This document shows positions 8,390-17,699 of a stretch of DNA of 64,000 nt, one piece after another. The number at the start of each line of letters is the position of its first letter. Position 1 is the first letter of the stretch. The notes beneath the pieces were generated by a model. The model did no database searches and had not been told where the DNA came from. It saw nothing but the letters and a program-made list of their open reading frames with translations. The position numbers and the translations under genes are program-made. Source of the stretch: Gemmata sp. (GTDB lineage: Bacteria > Planctomycetota > Planctomycetia > Gemmatales > Gemmataceae). The stretch is taken from the NCBI GenBank assembly GCA_025055115.1, contig JANWYJ010000079.1, positions 1 through 64,000 on the forward strand, given 5' to 3'.

Positions 8390-9295
8390 GTGCTGACGCT
8401 CAATGCCGTAGAAGTCGAAGAAACGTTCGCGGAGGCATTCCCCATGACCGCGCTGCGTGTGGTGGTCACGGCGGAAACGCTCCTGTGGGCGCGCAGAGCC
8501 GGCCAATCGGCCACCGGTTACGCAGCCAGTGTTATCGGCTGCGATGCTGAAGCCGGGATCGAGTGCGAATTGGCCCCTGCGGATACACCCGATGGCCGGC
8601 CGGGGGTGTCGCTTTTGTTCTTTGCTTTCAGCCGCGAGGCATTGCAAAAAGCGGTCAGTAACCGTATCGCCAATTGCGTTCTCACCTGTGCGACGACTGC
8701 ATGTTTCAATGGTTTGGAGGGTGAGGCGGGCCGATCGGTACGCATTGGCGGGCTTCTGCGCTATTTCGGCGACGGATGGCAAATCAGCAAACGGCTCGAC
8801 GGCAAACGCTATTGGCGCCTGCCGACGATGGACGGTGAGTTTTTGTGTGAAGACATTTTTGGTACCGTCCGCGGTGTGGGGGGGGGCAATTTCCTCATTC
8901 TGGGCGAAACGCAGGCCCAGGCTCTGGCGGCCGCGGAAGCCGCGGTGGCGGCCATCCAAAGCGTTCCCGGGGTGATTCTACCGTTCCCGGGGGGCATTGT
9001 TCGCAGTGGTAGCAAGGTGGGCAGCAAGTACAAGGGTTTAAAGGCCAGTACCAATGAGGCTTACTGCCCCACACTCCGGGGCGTTGTGGAATCGCGCCTG
9101 CCGGAGGGAGTCCATGCGGTGTACGAAATCGTGATCGATGGCCTTGATCTGGCATCCGTCGAGCGGGCGATGCGAGTGGGGATCGAGGCGGCGACGCGAT
9201 GCCCAGGTGTGCGGCGGATCAGCGCGGGCAACTATGGCGGCCGACTGGGGCCTTTCCACATTCACCTGGCCCAGCTCGTCGCCTCAGCGGTTTGA
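8390..9295 (+). CDS. fhcD: Formylmethanofuran:tetrahydromethanopterin formyltransferase
   Basis: The enzyme transfers a formyl group between methanofuran and tetrahydromethanopterin. In aerobic bacteria it works in the direction of formaldehyde oxidation with the FhcABC subunits. The 301-residue product matches the family in length and in features such as VEVEETFAEAF at the start, FPGGIVRSGSKVGSKYKG in the middle and ISAGNYGGRLGPFHI near the end. A longer frame starts at 8270, but the GTG at 8390 fits the family N terminus and has GGAG eight bases before it. None of the usual fhcA, fhcB, fhcC, mch or mtd neighbours is in this window. Confidence 0.92.
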   Translation: MLTLNAVEVEETFAEAFPMTALRVVVTAETLLWARRAGQSATGYAASVIGCDAEAGIECELAPADTPDGRPGVSLLFFAFSREALQKAVSNRIANCVLTCATTACFNGLEGEAGRSVRIGGLLRYFGDGWQISKRLDGKRYWRLPTMDGEFLCEDIFGTVRGVGGGNFLILGETQAQALAAAEAAVAAIQSVPGVILPFPGGIVRSGSKVGSKYKGLKASTNEAYCPTLRGVVESRLPEGVHAVYEIVIDGLDLASVERAMRVGIEAATRCPGVRRISAGNYGGRLGPFHIHLAQLVASAV

Positions 9296-9343
9296 TCCTG
9301 GAGGACTTTGCCGCGGTCGACAGGCAGGGCATTGGACAAGCCG

Positions 9344-10867
9344 TCAGTTGCTCATCATGACCGCGGGAGCTTGCGTGCGTTTCAGCTCGGCGACCAGGGC
9401 TTTGCGCATTTGGGCCAGTTTTTCGGCGTGGACGACCGCGGCGGCGAGGTTTTTCATTTCCTCTGGGTCGTTGTTGAGGTCGTACAATTCCTCGGGCACG
9501 CCCGGTTGCAGATACCGAACATACTTCCAGCCGCCGACAATGACCGCGGTGTAGTACGGCACACGCTGGTAGATCGCTTTCTCCGGTTGCCGTTGGAGAA
9601 GTTGAGCGACGTCGTGGCCGTAGCGATCACCGGTGTGTTCATACAAACAGGGGTGGTTCCACGCGGCTTTGGGGTTTTTCAGAAGGGGGGTGATGTCGCG
9701 GCCATGCAATTCGACAGCGGGCTTGATGCCCGCAAGGGCATGGAACGTGGCCACCAGATCAGGAGCATTCACCACCTGCTGACAGACCTGACCTTCCGCG
9801 ACTGTGCCAGGCATGGAGATAATCAGCGGTGACCGGTAGGTGGCCTCGTAGGGAGCGACTTTCATCCGCATGCCGTGTTCCCCCATGGCGAAGCCTTGGT
9901 CGGCGGTGTAAATCACCAGGGTGTTGGCGAGTTGATCAGTTTCCTGCAGGGCTTTGATCAATTCGCCGACGCCCTCATCAATCGCAGGTACACATTCGTT
10001 CATTTGACGTACCCACGCTTCAAACTCTACACCTTGGCGACCTTGGGCCACATCACCGACTTTCTCACCACTGGGTCGGGCATAGACTTTGCCATCGTCG
10101 GCTTGGCGCCAGGCGAGGGTGTTTTGGAGGTAGTCGGGCTTATCCGGCCAGGGGCCGAGTAAATCCGCGGGTCGGGGCACCTTCGCATCTTTGTACAGGC
10201 CCTTGTGACGCGCAGCGGGTTTCGACGGGCCATGAATGCTGCCGTAGCAGAGCCACAAAAACCACGGTTTTGTTTTGTCGCGGTGTTGGCCGCGGATGTA
10301 TTCGACCGCCCACTTCGTGTAATTATCCGCCGGGTAGCCGTCGACGGTGTGTTTTTCGCCGTTGATTTCGAGAATTTGCGTATCGTAGTAAGCGCCGGCG
10401 TTTTCGGGGTATTTCGGGCGGTTCCAGACGATTTGGTAGTCCCAATCGCGGCCAAAACCAGCATCCACTCCGGTGTGCCATTTGCCGATTTGGGCTGTGT
10501 GGTAGCCATTTTTCCGGAAGTGAGCCGGCCAGAAGGGGCACTGCTGCGGATCGTAGCTGCTGGCGGGGTAGGGTTGAGTCATCCGCATCGACTGAATGCC
10601 GTGCGGTTGGTGCCCGGTGAGGATCGACGCCCGCGACGGCATACACCAGGCGCCCAAATACGCCCCGTGGAAGCGCACACCGCGCTTGGCCAGGGCATCG
10701 ATGTGAGGTGTCTTCACCCACGGCCACGCTTCCGGATAACAGCCGACCGTTTTATAGGATTGATCGTCGGCATAGATGAACAGAATGTTCGGCTTGGGGC
10801 CATCGGCCGCCACGACTTCGGTGGCCATACCCCCGGCGACGGCGATACTCAACACCAGACGAAGCAT
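9344..10867 (-). CDS. Secreted S1-family sulfatase
   Basis: A 507-residue sulfatase with a signal peptide (about 1-21), NILFIYADDQS metal-binding block, CMPSR formylglycine motif at residues 75-79 and IGKWHTG. VIYTADQGFAMGEHG is the C-terminal half metal site, a pattern often seen in choline-sulfatase or heparan-sulfatase relatives. The ATG at 10867 has GGAGG seven bases upstream; the frame stays open to 11008. It is the last gene of the minus-strand cluster, 105 bases after the previous sulfatase. Substrate not determinable. Confidence 0.9.
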   Translation of the reverse strand: MLRLVLSIAVAGGMATEVVAADGPKPNILFIYADDQSYKTVGCYPEAWPWVKTPHIDALAKRGVRFHGAYLGAWCMPSRASILTGHQPHGIQSMRMTQPYPASSYDPQQCPFWPAHFRKNGYHTAQIGKWHTGVDAGFGRDWDYQIVWNRPKYPENAGAYYDTQILEINGEKHTVDGYPADNYTKWAVEYIRGQHRDKTKPWFLWLCYGSIHGPSKPAARHKGLYKDAKVPRPADLLGPWPDKPDYLQNTLAWRQADDGKVYARPSGEKVGDVAQGRQGVEFEAWVRQMNECVPAIDEGVGELIKALQETDQLANTLVIYTADQGFAMGEHGMRMKVAPYEATYRSPLIISMPGTVAEGQVCQQVVNAPDLVATFHALAGIKPAVELHGRDITPLLKNPKAAWNHPCLYEHTGDRYGHDVAQLLQRQPEKAIYQRVPYYTAVIVGGWKYVRYLQPGVPEELYDLNNDPEEMKNLAAAVVHAEKLAQMRKALVAELKRTQAPAVMMSN

Positions 10868-10971
10868 ATTGCGGCCTCCACGAATGAGCCAAGAACTCCT
10901 GCAAGCTGGTGGCGCAATCCACCCCGGGGATTGTCGATAGCGTCCCCGATGGATGGAGCACGGAGCGGCCG

Positions 10972-12738
10972 TCACTTCTTCTGCACGGTCACATAAAACG
11001 CCCCACACAGGTCTTGGCCACGAGCATCGGCAAACCAGGCTTGAAGCGTCGTTTTCCCCGCCGGCAGTTTGGCGGTGATCCGAACGCTAGTTTGTCGGGG
11101 ATCGGCTGGAGCTTCCACCGTCTGACCCGCGATAGCGATTTTCGCACAAGCAATATGGGGGAAGGCCACTGTCATCCGTTGGCCTTTGGGCCGATTATCG
11201 GGGGATTTTTCATTCGGTTCATACTTATCACCCAGCGCTGCGCCCGTCTGTTCCGGCCAGCGACGCAGGATGAATTGATATTCGCCAGGCTCTTCCACCA
11301 AGATATGCCATTTGCCGCCAGTCGGTCCACCCACCGCTGCGCGGACATGGCCGCTATTGTCCGCGTAGATATTCTCCCAATCCCCACTATTGAGTTCCAC
11401 CACGGGTTGCTGCTTCGATCCAATACTGATCGGAACGAAGTCGTTCACAAGCGGCTCCACCCCTTTCCACCACTGCTCGTAGTACTCCCGCAGTGTGTTC
11501 AAAATATCACTACGTTGATCTGCTAAGTTCGTTTTTTGTTCGCGGTCGGCGTGGATGTCGTACAACTCCTGGCCGTGAACGAGCCGCCAACGGCCCCAGA
11601 TGACGCACGATTCAAACTTTTTGGGGGTTTGCCCATATTGGACCACCAATTTGCGCTCAGGGAATTGTGCGGTTTCCCCTCGTAACAGTGGTACCAGACT
11701 CCGCCCGCGATAAGGCTCGTCCTGGGCTGGCCATTGGGGCGGTTGAATACCACACAGTTCGCAGAGCGTGGGGAATAGATCAGTATTTTGGGTCGGTGTG
11801 TCGATGTCCCGAGGCCGGCCCCATCCGCCCTTGGGCCAACGCATCCAACAGGGAACCCGGTGGCCACCTTCGTAATACATGGTTTTACGACCACGCAAAC
11901 CGGCGTTGAAAATGTGGACGCCCGCCGTGCCGCCATTATCGGTCATGAAAATCACGATGGTGTTGTCGCGGAGCTTGTTGTGGACCAGGAATTGTTCGAG
12001 GTCACCGAAGCGTTTGTCGATGTGGGCGATCATCCCGAAAAAACCGGCGGGTCCTTTACCCTGATACGGCCGGATGTATTCGTCGAAATCGATATGCGGG
12101 GCATGGGGGGCATTTGTCGCCAGATAGCAGAAGAACGGTTGGTTTTGGGCATGGCATTCTTTCATCCAAGCGATGGCGCGGTCGAACCACAGATCGGTGC
12201 AGTGGCCTTGGTAGCGTTTGGGAACGCCATTGTGGAAGTAGCGGCCGTCGATCAGGGGCCAATCGAACTCGGGTGTGCTGTGCAATTGCCCCCAACCGAG
12301 GTGGTAACTGGCTTCGTGGAAGCCTTTGTCCATCGGGCGATGCGGGTAATGGTCGCCGAGGTGCCATTTGCCAAAAAGGCCGGTGCGGTAGCCCGCTTGA
12401 GCGAACACTGCCGGCAAGGTTGGCAAACCCGGGCGGAGGAAGGTTCGCCCAGCAGTCACACTGGTGGCACCATTGCGGAGGGCACTCAGTCCACTCATGA
12501 GTTGTCCGCGGGTGGGGGTGCACATCGGGCTGACGTGGAAATCCGTGAAGCGGATCGCCTCTTTGGCGAAGGCATCCAGATGGGGTGTTTTCAGAACCGG
12601 ATTGCCGGTGAAGGAAAAATCCCCCAAGCCTTGGTCGTCCGTCATCACCATCAGGACATTGGGTCGGGGGGCATCGGCTGCCGCTGCTGCCGCTGTACCC
12701 ATCGCCGTGATCAGGAAGGGGAGAAGCCAGCGTGTCAT
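10972..12738 (-). CDS. Secreted S1-family sulfatase with C-terminal beta domain
   Basis: From the ATG at 12738 (GGAGG nine bases upstream) the product has 588 residues. It shows a signal peptide to about residue 22, NVLMVMTDDQG, CTPTR at 73-77, LFGKWHLGDHYP and IVIFMTDNGGT. After the catalytic part, roughly the last 120 residues (GEYQFILRRWPEQTG onward) form a separate region with the look of a beta-sandwich accessory domain, perhaps for glycan binding. The frame continues upstream into a sulfatase remnant, which is not part of this protein. Confidence 0.9.
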   Translation of the reverse strand: MTRWLLPFLITAMGTAAAAAADAPRPNVLMVMTDDQGLGDFSFTGNPVLKTPHLDAFAKEAIRFTDFHVSPMCTPTRGQLMSGLSALRNGATSVTAGRTFLRPGLPTLPAVFAQAGYRTGLFGKWHLGDHYPHRPMDKGFHEASYHLGWGQLHSTPEFDWPLIDGRYFHNGVPKRYQGHCTDLWFDRAIAWMKECHAQNQPFFCYLATNAPHAPHIDFDEYIRPYQGKGPAGFFGMIAHIDKRFGDLEQFLVHNKLRDNTIVIFMTDNGGTAGVHIFNAGLRGRKTMYYEGGHRVPCWMRWPKGGWGRPRDIDTPTQNTDLFPTLCELCGIQPPQWPAQDEPYRGRSLVPLLRGETAQFPERKLVVQYGQTPKKFESCVIWGRWRLVHGQELYDIHADREQKTNLADQRSDILNTLREYYEQWWKGVEPLVNDFVPISIGSKQQPVVELNSGDWENIYADNSGHVRAAVGGPTGGKWHILVEEPGEYQFILRRWPEQTGAALGDKYEPNEKSPDNRPKGQRMTVAFPHIACAKIAIAGQTVEAPADPRQTSVRITAKLPAGKTTLQAWFADARGQDLCGAFYVTVQKK

Positions 12739-12908
12739 GTTGGGAAACCTCCAACGTGTCTGGTGCATGCATGCCGCCAAGTAGTGGTCGACGGTCCGCG
12801 TTGGCTGGAATTCATCGACGGCGATGACAAGCACGTTGAGCTTCCGCGCTTCGGCCAAGCGGAGAGCCGCTGAAGCCAACGACCTGCCGAAGGCCAGCGG
12901 GAAAACGG

Positions 12909-13233
12909 TTATCCAGCCCATTGCAATAGCTCACGGATCTCGGCCCGCGGACGGGAGTGATTGAGCATGGCCCCATTGCGCATCGGGTCGAGGCCGGTGA
13001 GTAGGGCGGGGCGACTGGTAGCGCAACTGGGCGAGGCGACAAAGACCTGGGTGAAGGTCATGCCGGCGGCAGCTCGCCGAGCCAGGGGGGGTCGGCACGA
13101 GGGTACCGCCGTAAGGTGCGGTATCGTTCCACGTCCGGTCATCCGCGATGAAAACAACGATATGCGGCTTGTCGGCAGCACTGCTGGCGGAGCCGAGGAG
13201 CACCCCCCACACCACGCAGAAGAGCCGGGTCAT
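12909..13233 (-). pseudogene. Broken sulfatase gene fragment
   Basis: The sequence starts with an intact signal peptide (MTRLFCVVWGVLLGSASSA) and VVFIADDRTWND, a sulfatase N terminus. The frame is lost at a run of seven G (13086-13092, + strand) and resumes in another frame as AAGMTFTQVFVASPSC, then a CATSR motif where Pro is replaced by Thr, LLTGLDPMRNGA and a stop at 12909-12911. Only about 100 residues of a normal 450 or more are left, and a few residues are also missing at the shift. The sequence resembles the heparan N-sulfatase-like branch. It lies between the sialate esterase and the next sulfatase, so a once complete gene was probably deleted here. Confidence 0.8.
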
Positions 13234-13263
13234 CGTGTTCGTCCTTCTTGAGAGTCGCCAGCG

Positions 13264-14787
13264 TTATCGGTTCGCCGGCGGCCGGATGCGAAACGGCGAC
13301 GCCGGCAACCCGTGCCCGTTCAACAGATTGCAGGTGGGGTTGGAAGCCCACGCATAACGGACCGCAACGGGTTCCTTCACCTCGGGATGAGAAACGACCA
13401 CCGTATCGCCCTCAATACGGGCCGTCGCGGGTTTCCACACCCCATCTGCACCCGCGATTTCGAAGCCTTTCACGTCGCCGTCGGCGCGCAGACCTCCGTC
13501 AGTATGGAGGAAGGAGACGACGATAGCTCCCGCACGCACGACGTGCTGCGCTGGCAGCGGTCCACTGGTCGCAATGCCTTGGCGGCCATACACACGTCCC
13601 AACGCCCACAGCGCCAACCGCCGACCGACCTCTTGCTTGTTGACCGGGTGAATATCCTTCGGATCGCCAATGTCGATCGTGATGGCCATCCCTGTGTTTG
13701 GCAACTGCAGTGTTTGCAGCATGCCCTCTTGGACCAAGGACCATCCTTCCCCCGGGCGTTCAAAGTTCGGCAACTGCACCCATGCGCAGGGTAGCTCCTC
13801 CCCCCAGCGCCGCCGCCAATCGGTCACCAGGGCTTTGAGCTGATGGTGATATAACGCCGCCCGCTCCGGGGAATGCGTGTTCGCTTCGCCCTGATACCAC
13901 AACACCCCCCGGATGGCGAAAGGGATGAGGGGATGAATTTTGCCATTAAAAAGCCCACCGGGCGGGCCGCGGCGTTCGTGGGCCGCCACCGGATCGGTCG
14001 GCCGCGGCGGCGGCATCTGGCCTGCAGCGTGGGCCGCTTCGACCTGTTCGCGCCACCGGGCCAAAGCCTTGGCATAGTTCGCTTTCGCTTTCTCGACATC
14101 GAAATTCTTGTACGCTTGCATGTTGGCTTCGTGGGCCAACTTCAGCTCCGGGACAGCCGCTTGCACCTCCGCGGCTATCCACGATTCAATCGGTGTCCCA
14201 CCGACCGATGCGTTGATCAGCCCAATGGGAACTTTCAATTCGCGATATAAGACACGGCCGAAAAAGTACAGCGTCGCCGAAAAACCACCCACCGTCTCAG
14301 GAGAACAGACCGTCCACGTCCCGGTGGCGACAGTGGAGGGCGTTGGGCTGGCTGGGGAGTTTTCCTTGAACAGGCGAATCTGCGGCAACTGAGCCGCGGC
14401 TTTCTCGGTCGCAAAATCGCGGCAGCGGTTGACCGTCATGGCCATGTTCGATTGCCCCGAACCGAGCCACACCTCACCGACCAACACATCCTTCACTTCG
14501 CATTGGCCGCGCGACGACGCGGCAACCAACGAGCGTGGTTCGGCACTGGCGGCGAGTTTGTCGAGTTGGACTTGCCAGCGGCCGTGCGCATCGGCCACCG
14601 TGGTGTGGGTTTGCCCGGCGAAAGAAACGGTGATGGTCTCGTGGGGGTCGGCCCAGCCCCACACCGGCACGGGTTTGTCCCGTTGGAGAACCATATGATC
14701 GGCGAAGATGGCGGCCAGTTTCAGGTCCGCCGCTGGCAGAGGAGCGGCCCCCAGCACAACACCCACGAGAGCAAGGAAGCGTTTCAT
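13264..14787 (-). CDS. Sialate O-acetylesterase-like secreted SGNH hydrolase
   Basis: The 507-residue product starts with a signal peptide (about 1-19), then a beta-rich N-terminal region and LGSGQSNM, whose Ser is the SGNH nucleophile. GLINASVGGTPIESW follows, and near residue 400 DPKDIHPVNKQEVG supplies the Asp-His pair. Family members remove acetyl esters from sialic acids or other sugars, so this enzyme could deacetylate the glycan attacked by neighbouring sulfatases. The ATG at 14787 follows a weak GTGAG. The next sulfatase upstream ends only 104 bases away on the same strand. Confidence 0.88.
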   Translation of the reverse strand: MKRFLALVGVVLGAAPLPAADLKLAAIFADHMVLQRDKPVPVWGWADPHETITVSFAGQTHTTVADAHGRWQVQLDKLAASAEPRSLVAASSRGQCEVKDVLVGEVWLGSGQSNMAMTVNRCRDFATEKAAAQLPQIRLFKENSPASPTPSTVATGTWTVCSPETVGGFSATLYFFGRVLYRELKVPIGLINASVGGTPIESWIAAEVQAAVPELKLAHEANMQAYKNFDVEKAKANYAKALARWREQVEAAHAAGQMPPPRPTDPVAAHERRGPPGGLFNGKIHPLIPFAIRGVLWYQGEANTHSPERAALYHHQLKALVTDWRRRWGEELPCAWVQLPNFERPGEGWSLVQEGMLQTLQLPNTGMAITIDIGDPKDIHPVNKQEVGRRLALWALGRVYGRQGIATSGPLPAQHVVRAGAIVVSFLHTDGGLRADGDVKGFEIAGADGVWKPATARIEGDTVVVSHPEVKEPVAVRYAWASNPTCNLLNGHGLPASPFRIRPPANR

Positions 14788-14891
14788 CGTCGTTCTCACC
14801 AGAATGACCCGCGAAGCTTGATGTCCTATTGGGAACCCCACCGGCGTACAGATCAGACATTCCGGCCGCCGAGAAACCCGCGGCGGGAGGG

Positions 14892-16661
14892 TCACTTCAC
14901 CAAGATCAGCTCGACTTGCTGCACATCCGCCACTTGTTGGCCGGGTATTTTCGTTGCTCGCAGCGTCAGCGTGCCTTTCCCTGCGGGCAACGCTACGACG
15001 CCCAACGACAGCGGGCGGAAGTCTTTGACATACGATTCGGCCCCACGGTCAACGCGGTCGTGCTCCTGACCGCGGAGGGGCGGGTTGTGGGCCGTGCGGA
15101 TGGTTGCGGTCCATTGGGCCTTGCCCAAAACCAGTTCCACGGTAGCACCAACATCGGCGTCAGGGCAAGTGTAGCGCAGGATCGCTTCGTACCGGCCAGC
15201 GGTGTGAATGTCGATATCCCACGTCATGCGGTCGTCGGGTTTGGTCCAGTGCGTGAAGAACGAGCAGTTCGGTGCCGCGGCACTCCGCCGGACACCCCCA
15301 TGGGGCACCCCGTCGCGAGCGGGCAACACAGTGCGTGGAAATTCGGGATACCCCACGGGAAACGGCCGCCGATCCGCGGGGGACCATGCCCGGAAAACAT
15401 CGTCTTTCCAGGCGGCCACAGCTGCGGTGAGTTTCTTGAGAACCTCGGGTTTGGTCTCGGCGATGTTTCGGGTCTGGCCCGGGTCGGCGTGCATGTCGAA
15501 CAATTGGCCGATGGGGTCGAGGCGGTAGCGTGAATCGCGGGCGCTGATGCGGCCGGCCCAATGCTGAAACAACACTCGATCCGGCACTTTCTGGTCGTGG
15601 CCGAGAAGGAGCGGGGCCAGACTGATACCGTCGAACGGCTGATCGCCCACGCGGCGAATCCCCGCCAGCTCAATGAGGGTGGGGTAGAGGTCGATGGCCG
15701 CGGCGATGGGTGTGACCACCGTGCCTGGGCGGATGTGCTTCGGCCAGCAGATGTGCAAAGGTGACCGCACCCCCCCCTCGTCGGTACTGCCTTTGTGACC
15801 TTTCAGGCCACCGTTCCAGCGTGGCCCGTTGGGTCCGTTGTCACTGAAGTACACCACAATCGTTGGCTCGTCGAGGTGGTTGTCGCGGAGGGCCATCCGC
15901 AACCGACCGATGTTGTCGTCGATGTTTTCGCACATAGCCAGTGCGGCCCGCGTGTGGTCGAGGTTTTCTTTTTGGGTCCCGGTGAGCTTCAAGGGGGCTT
16001 TCTCGAACCGCCGCCAGTATTTATCGGGAACCTGCATCGGCGAGTGCGGGGTGTTGAGGGCCAGAAAAATGAACGATGGCCGTCCGGCGGTGGCGTTCTT
16101 CTTCAAAAAATCTATCGCCCGGGTGGTGAGATCATCGACGATGTAGCCAGTTCCTTGGACCTCCTGGCCGTTGTGGTCGAGGGTGGGGTTGAAGTATTCG
16201 CCCCAGTGTCCTGAGGTGAAGCCGTAATACTCGGTGAAGCCGCGGCCCTTGGGATGGTAGGGATATTGGCTGCCGTTGTGCCATTTGCCGAAACAGGCAG
16301 TGGCGTAACCGGCGGCGTGGAAGGCTTCAGCGATGGTACGCTCGTCGAGGTTGAGTCGCTCCAGCCCCGTGCTGACGCCGCGAACCCCACACCGCGGATG
16401 CCAGCGACCCGTCAGGAACTCGGCCCGGGTCGGCGCACAGACGGGTTGAACGAAAAAGTTCTCGAACTTCGCCCCTTCGCGCGCCAGTGCATCCAGGTGC
16501 GGGGTGCGGAGATTGGTGTTGCCATTGATACTCAGATCGCCCCACCCCTGATCATCGGTGAGGATCACCACCACGTTGGGTTTCTCCGCGGCTTCGAGAA
16601 GGTTGCCGGCGAAGCCGATCGGCACGAGGACCGCCAATAGCCACAGGATGTACCAATGCAT
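14892..16661 (-). CDS. Secreted S1-family arylsulfatase-like enzyme
   Basis: The 589 residues include a signal peptide to about residue 25, VVILTDDQGWGDLS, CAPTR at 75-79, CFGKWHNGSQYPYHP and VVYFSDNGPNG. The last 150 residues form an extra domain of beta character (DIDIHTAGRYEAILRY), as in the sulfatase ending at 10972, which suggests the two are related. The ATG at 16661 has GAGG eight bases upstream. It belongs to the co-directional cluster, 96 bases after the ThuA-like gene. Substrate unknown. Confidence 0.9.
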   Translation of the reverse strand: MHWYILWLLAVLVPIGFAGNLLEAAEKPNVVVILTDDQGWGDLSINGNTNLRTPHLDALAREGAKFENFFVQPVCAPTRAEFLTGRWHPRCGVRGVSTGLERLNLDERTIAEAFHAAGYATACFGKWHNGSQYPYHPKGRGFTEYYGFTSGHWGEYFNPTLDHNGQEVQGTGYIVDDLTTRAIDFLKKNATAGRPSFIFLALNTPHSPMQVPDKYWRRFEKAPLKLTGTQKENLDHTRAALAMCENIDDNIGRLRMALRDNHLDEPTIVVYFSDNGPNGPRWNGGLKGHKGSTDEGGVRSPLHICWPKHIRPGTVVTPIAAAIDLYPTLIELAGIRRVGDQPFDGISLAPLLLGHDQKVPDRVLFQHWAGRISARDSRYRLDPIGQLFDMHADPGQTRNIAETKPEVLKKLTAAVAAWKDDVFRAWSPADRRPFPVGYPEFPRTVLPARDGVPHGGVRRSAAAPNCSFFTHWTKPDDRMTWDIDIHTAGRYEAILRYTCPDADVGATVELVLGKAQWTATIRTAHNPPLRGQEHDRVDRGAESYVKDFRPLSLGVVALPAGKGTLTLRATKIPGQQVADVQQVELILVK

Positions 16662-16757
16662 GGGTGGGGCCTCAAGGCCGGGTGTGGATAGGGTATGTCG
16701 AGGCTTTCTCATTAATGGCAACTGTTTCCGCGCCGCGGCGTGGCGGCCGCGGACGGG

Positions 16758-17675
16758 TCACTTCCTGCGCGGCTGCGGTTCGACCGAATCGGGCTGGAAC
16801 GTGGTCAATTCCGGTAGCCGGACCTTCATGCCGTCGCGGGGAACCTCGTGCTGGGCCGTCCACACGATCGCGTTGAGGATGAGGGTTCGGAGATCGTCGT
16901 TAGCCCAATTGCGGTAGAAGTGCGGCATAACGATGCCCACCCCGCGGCCCCCATCGCTACGTTCCACCGCCCAGGCAACGGTCTCGCGCTGGGGTTTCTC
17001 CGGGGGTAACATGGCGGTGGCCAGGGCCGTGACATTCTTGGCGGGTCCCTGGGGGCCAAAGTAGTTGTTGATGTACGGTTCATCGTGAATCGTGAAGGCT
17101 TTCCAGCCGCGGACCACCGGGTGATCCTTCGCCGCCGGTTCGATCGTGGCTTGTGGGAAGACACGAGCGATCGACTTGTGATGCTGGCAGCGCGTGGCGA
17201 AATAGCCACCCATCCAGTGGAGCAGCGGATGGTCGCCATCCGCGGCGACGTGTTTGGCTTCCAGACCCGTGGCGTAGTGCAGGCCGACGATCCCGCAACC
17301 GGCCTTCATCATCGCGGTCAGATCGGCCATAATAGTAGCGCGGTCGGGCATGACTTCCGGCGGAAAAAGGTCGCCGATGAAGACGACCGTGGCCACGCTG
17401 GCGAATTCCTTGCGTGCCTCCCGGGGCCACTGCGTGATGAGGTCGGCTTTCCATGTCCCCGGTGGAAACGCGGCCACACAGTGTTGGAGCAGGCGACCGC
17501 CAGCGCCGACTTCATGGGTCCCGGGGGGGTGGTTCGATGGCCCCACGACAATGAGGACGCGCTGGGCTGGTTCGCGACGGGGTGCAGCGGACAGCGGCAG
17601 CGATGTCAGCATGGCCGCGGTCCCCGTGGCCAAAGCATCGCGCCGGGTCGGCGCTGAACGGTGGCTCGAACTCAT
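16758..17675 (-). CDS. ThuA-like domain protein with Tat-like signal
   Basis: ThuA domains have a glutamine-amidotransferase-like fold and act in sugar catabolism, best known beside ThuB in trehalose use. The 305-residue product has TRRDAL followed by a hydrophobic stretch, resembling a Tat signal. The body has VLIVVGPSNHPPGTHE, a conserved block with GIVGLHYATG, and HDEPYINNYF. The start at 17675 is preferred because GGAAGG sits eight bases before it; ATG and GTG codons at 17681 and 17684 are too close to that site. It follows the TIM-barrel gene by 24 bases and so is probably co-transcribed with it. Confidence 0.85.
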   Translation of the reverse strand: MSSSHRSAPTRRDALATGTAAMLTSLPLSAAPRREPAQRVLIVVGPSNHPPGTHEVGAGGRLLQHCVAAFPPGTWKADLITQWPREARKEFASVATVVFIGDLFPPEVMPDRATIMADLTAMMKAGCGIVGLHYATGLEAKHVAADGDHPLLHWMGGYFATRCQHHKSIARVFPQATIEPAAKDHPVVRGWKAFTIHDEPYINNYFGPQGPAKNVTALATAMLPPEKPQRETVAWAVERSDGGRGVGIVMPHFYRNWANDDLRTLILNAIVWTAQHEVPRDGMKVRLPELTTFQPDSVEPQPRRK

Positions 17676-17699
17676 GGGCATCACCTTCCGAAGGTTACG

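Noticed and set aside
11788-12873. 361-codon + strand frame
   Set aside because: Antisense to the sulfatase at 10972-12738, whose motifs are unambiguous.
12739-12921. N-terminal extension of the sulfatase ending at 10972
   Set aside because: The signal peptide and ribosome site place the start at 12738; the upstream codons follow the broken sulfatase.
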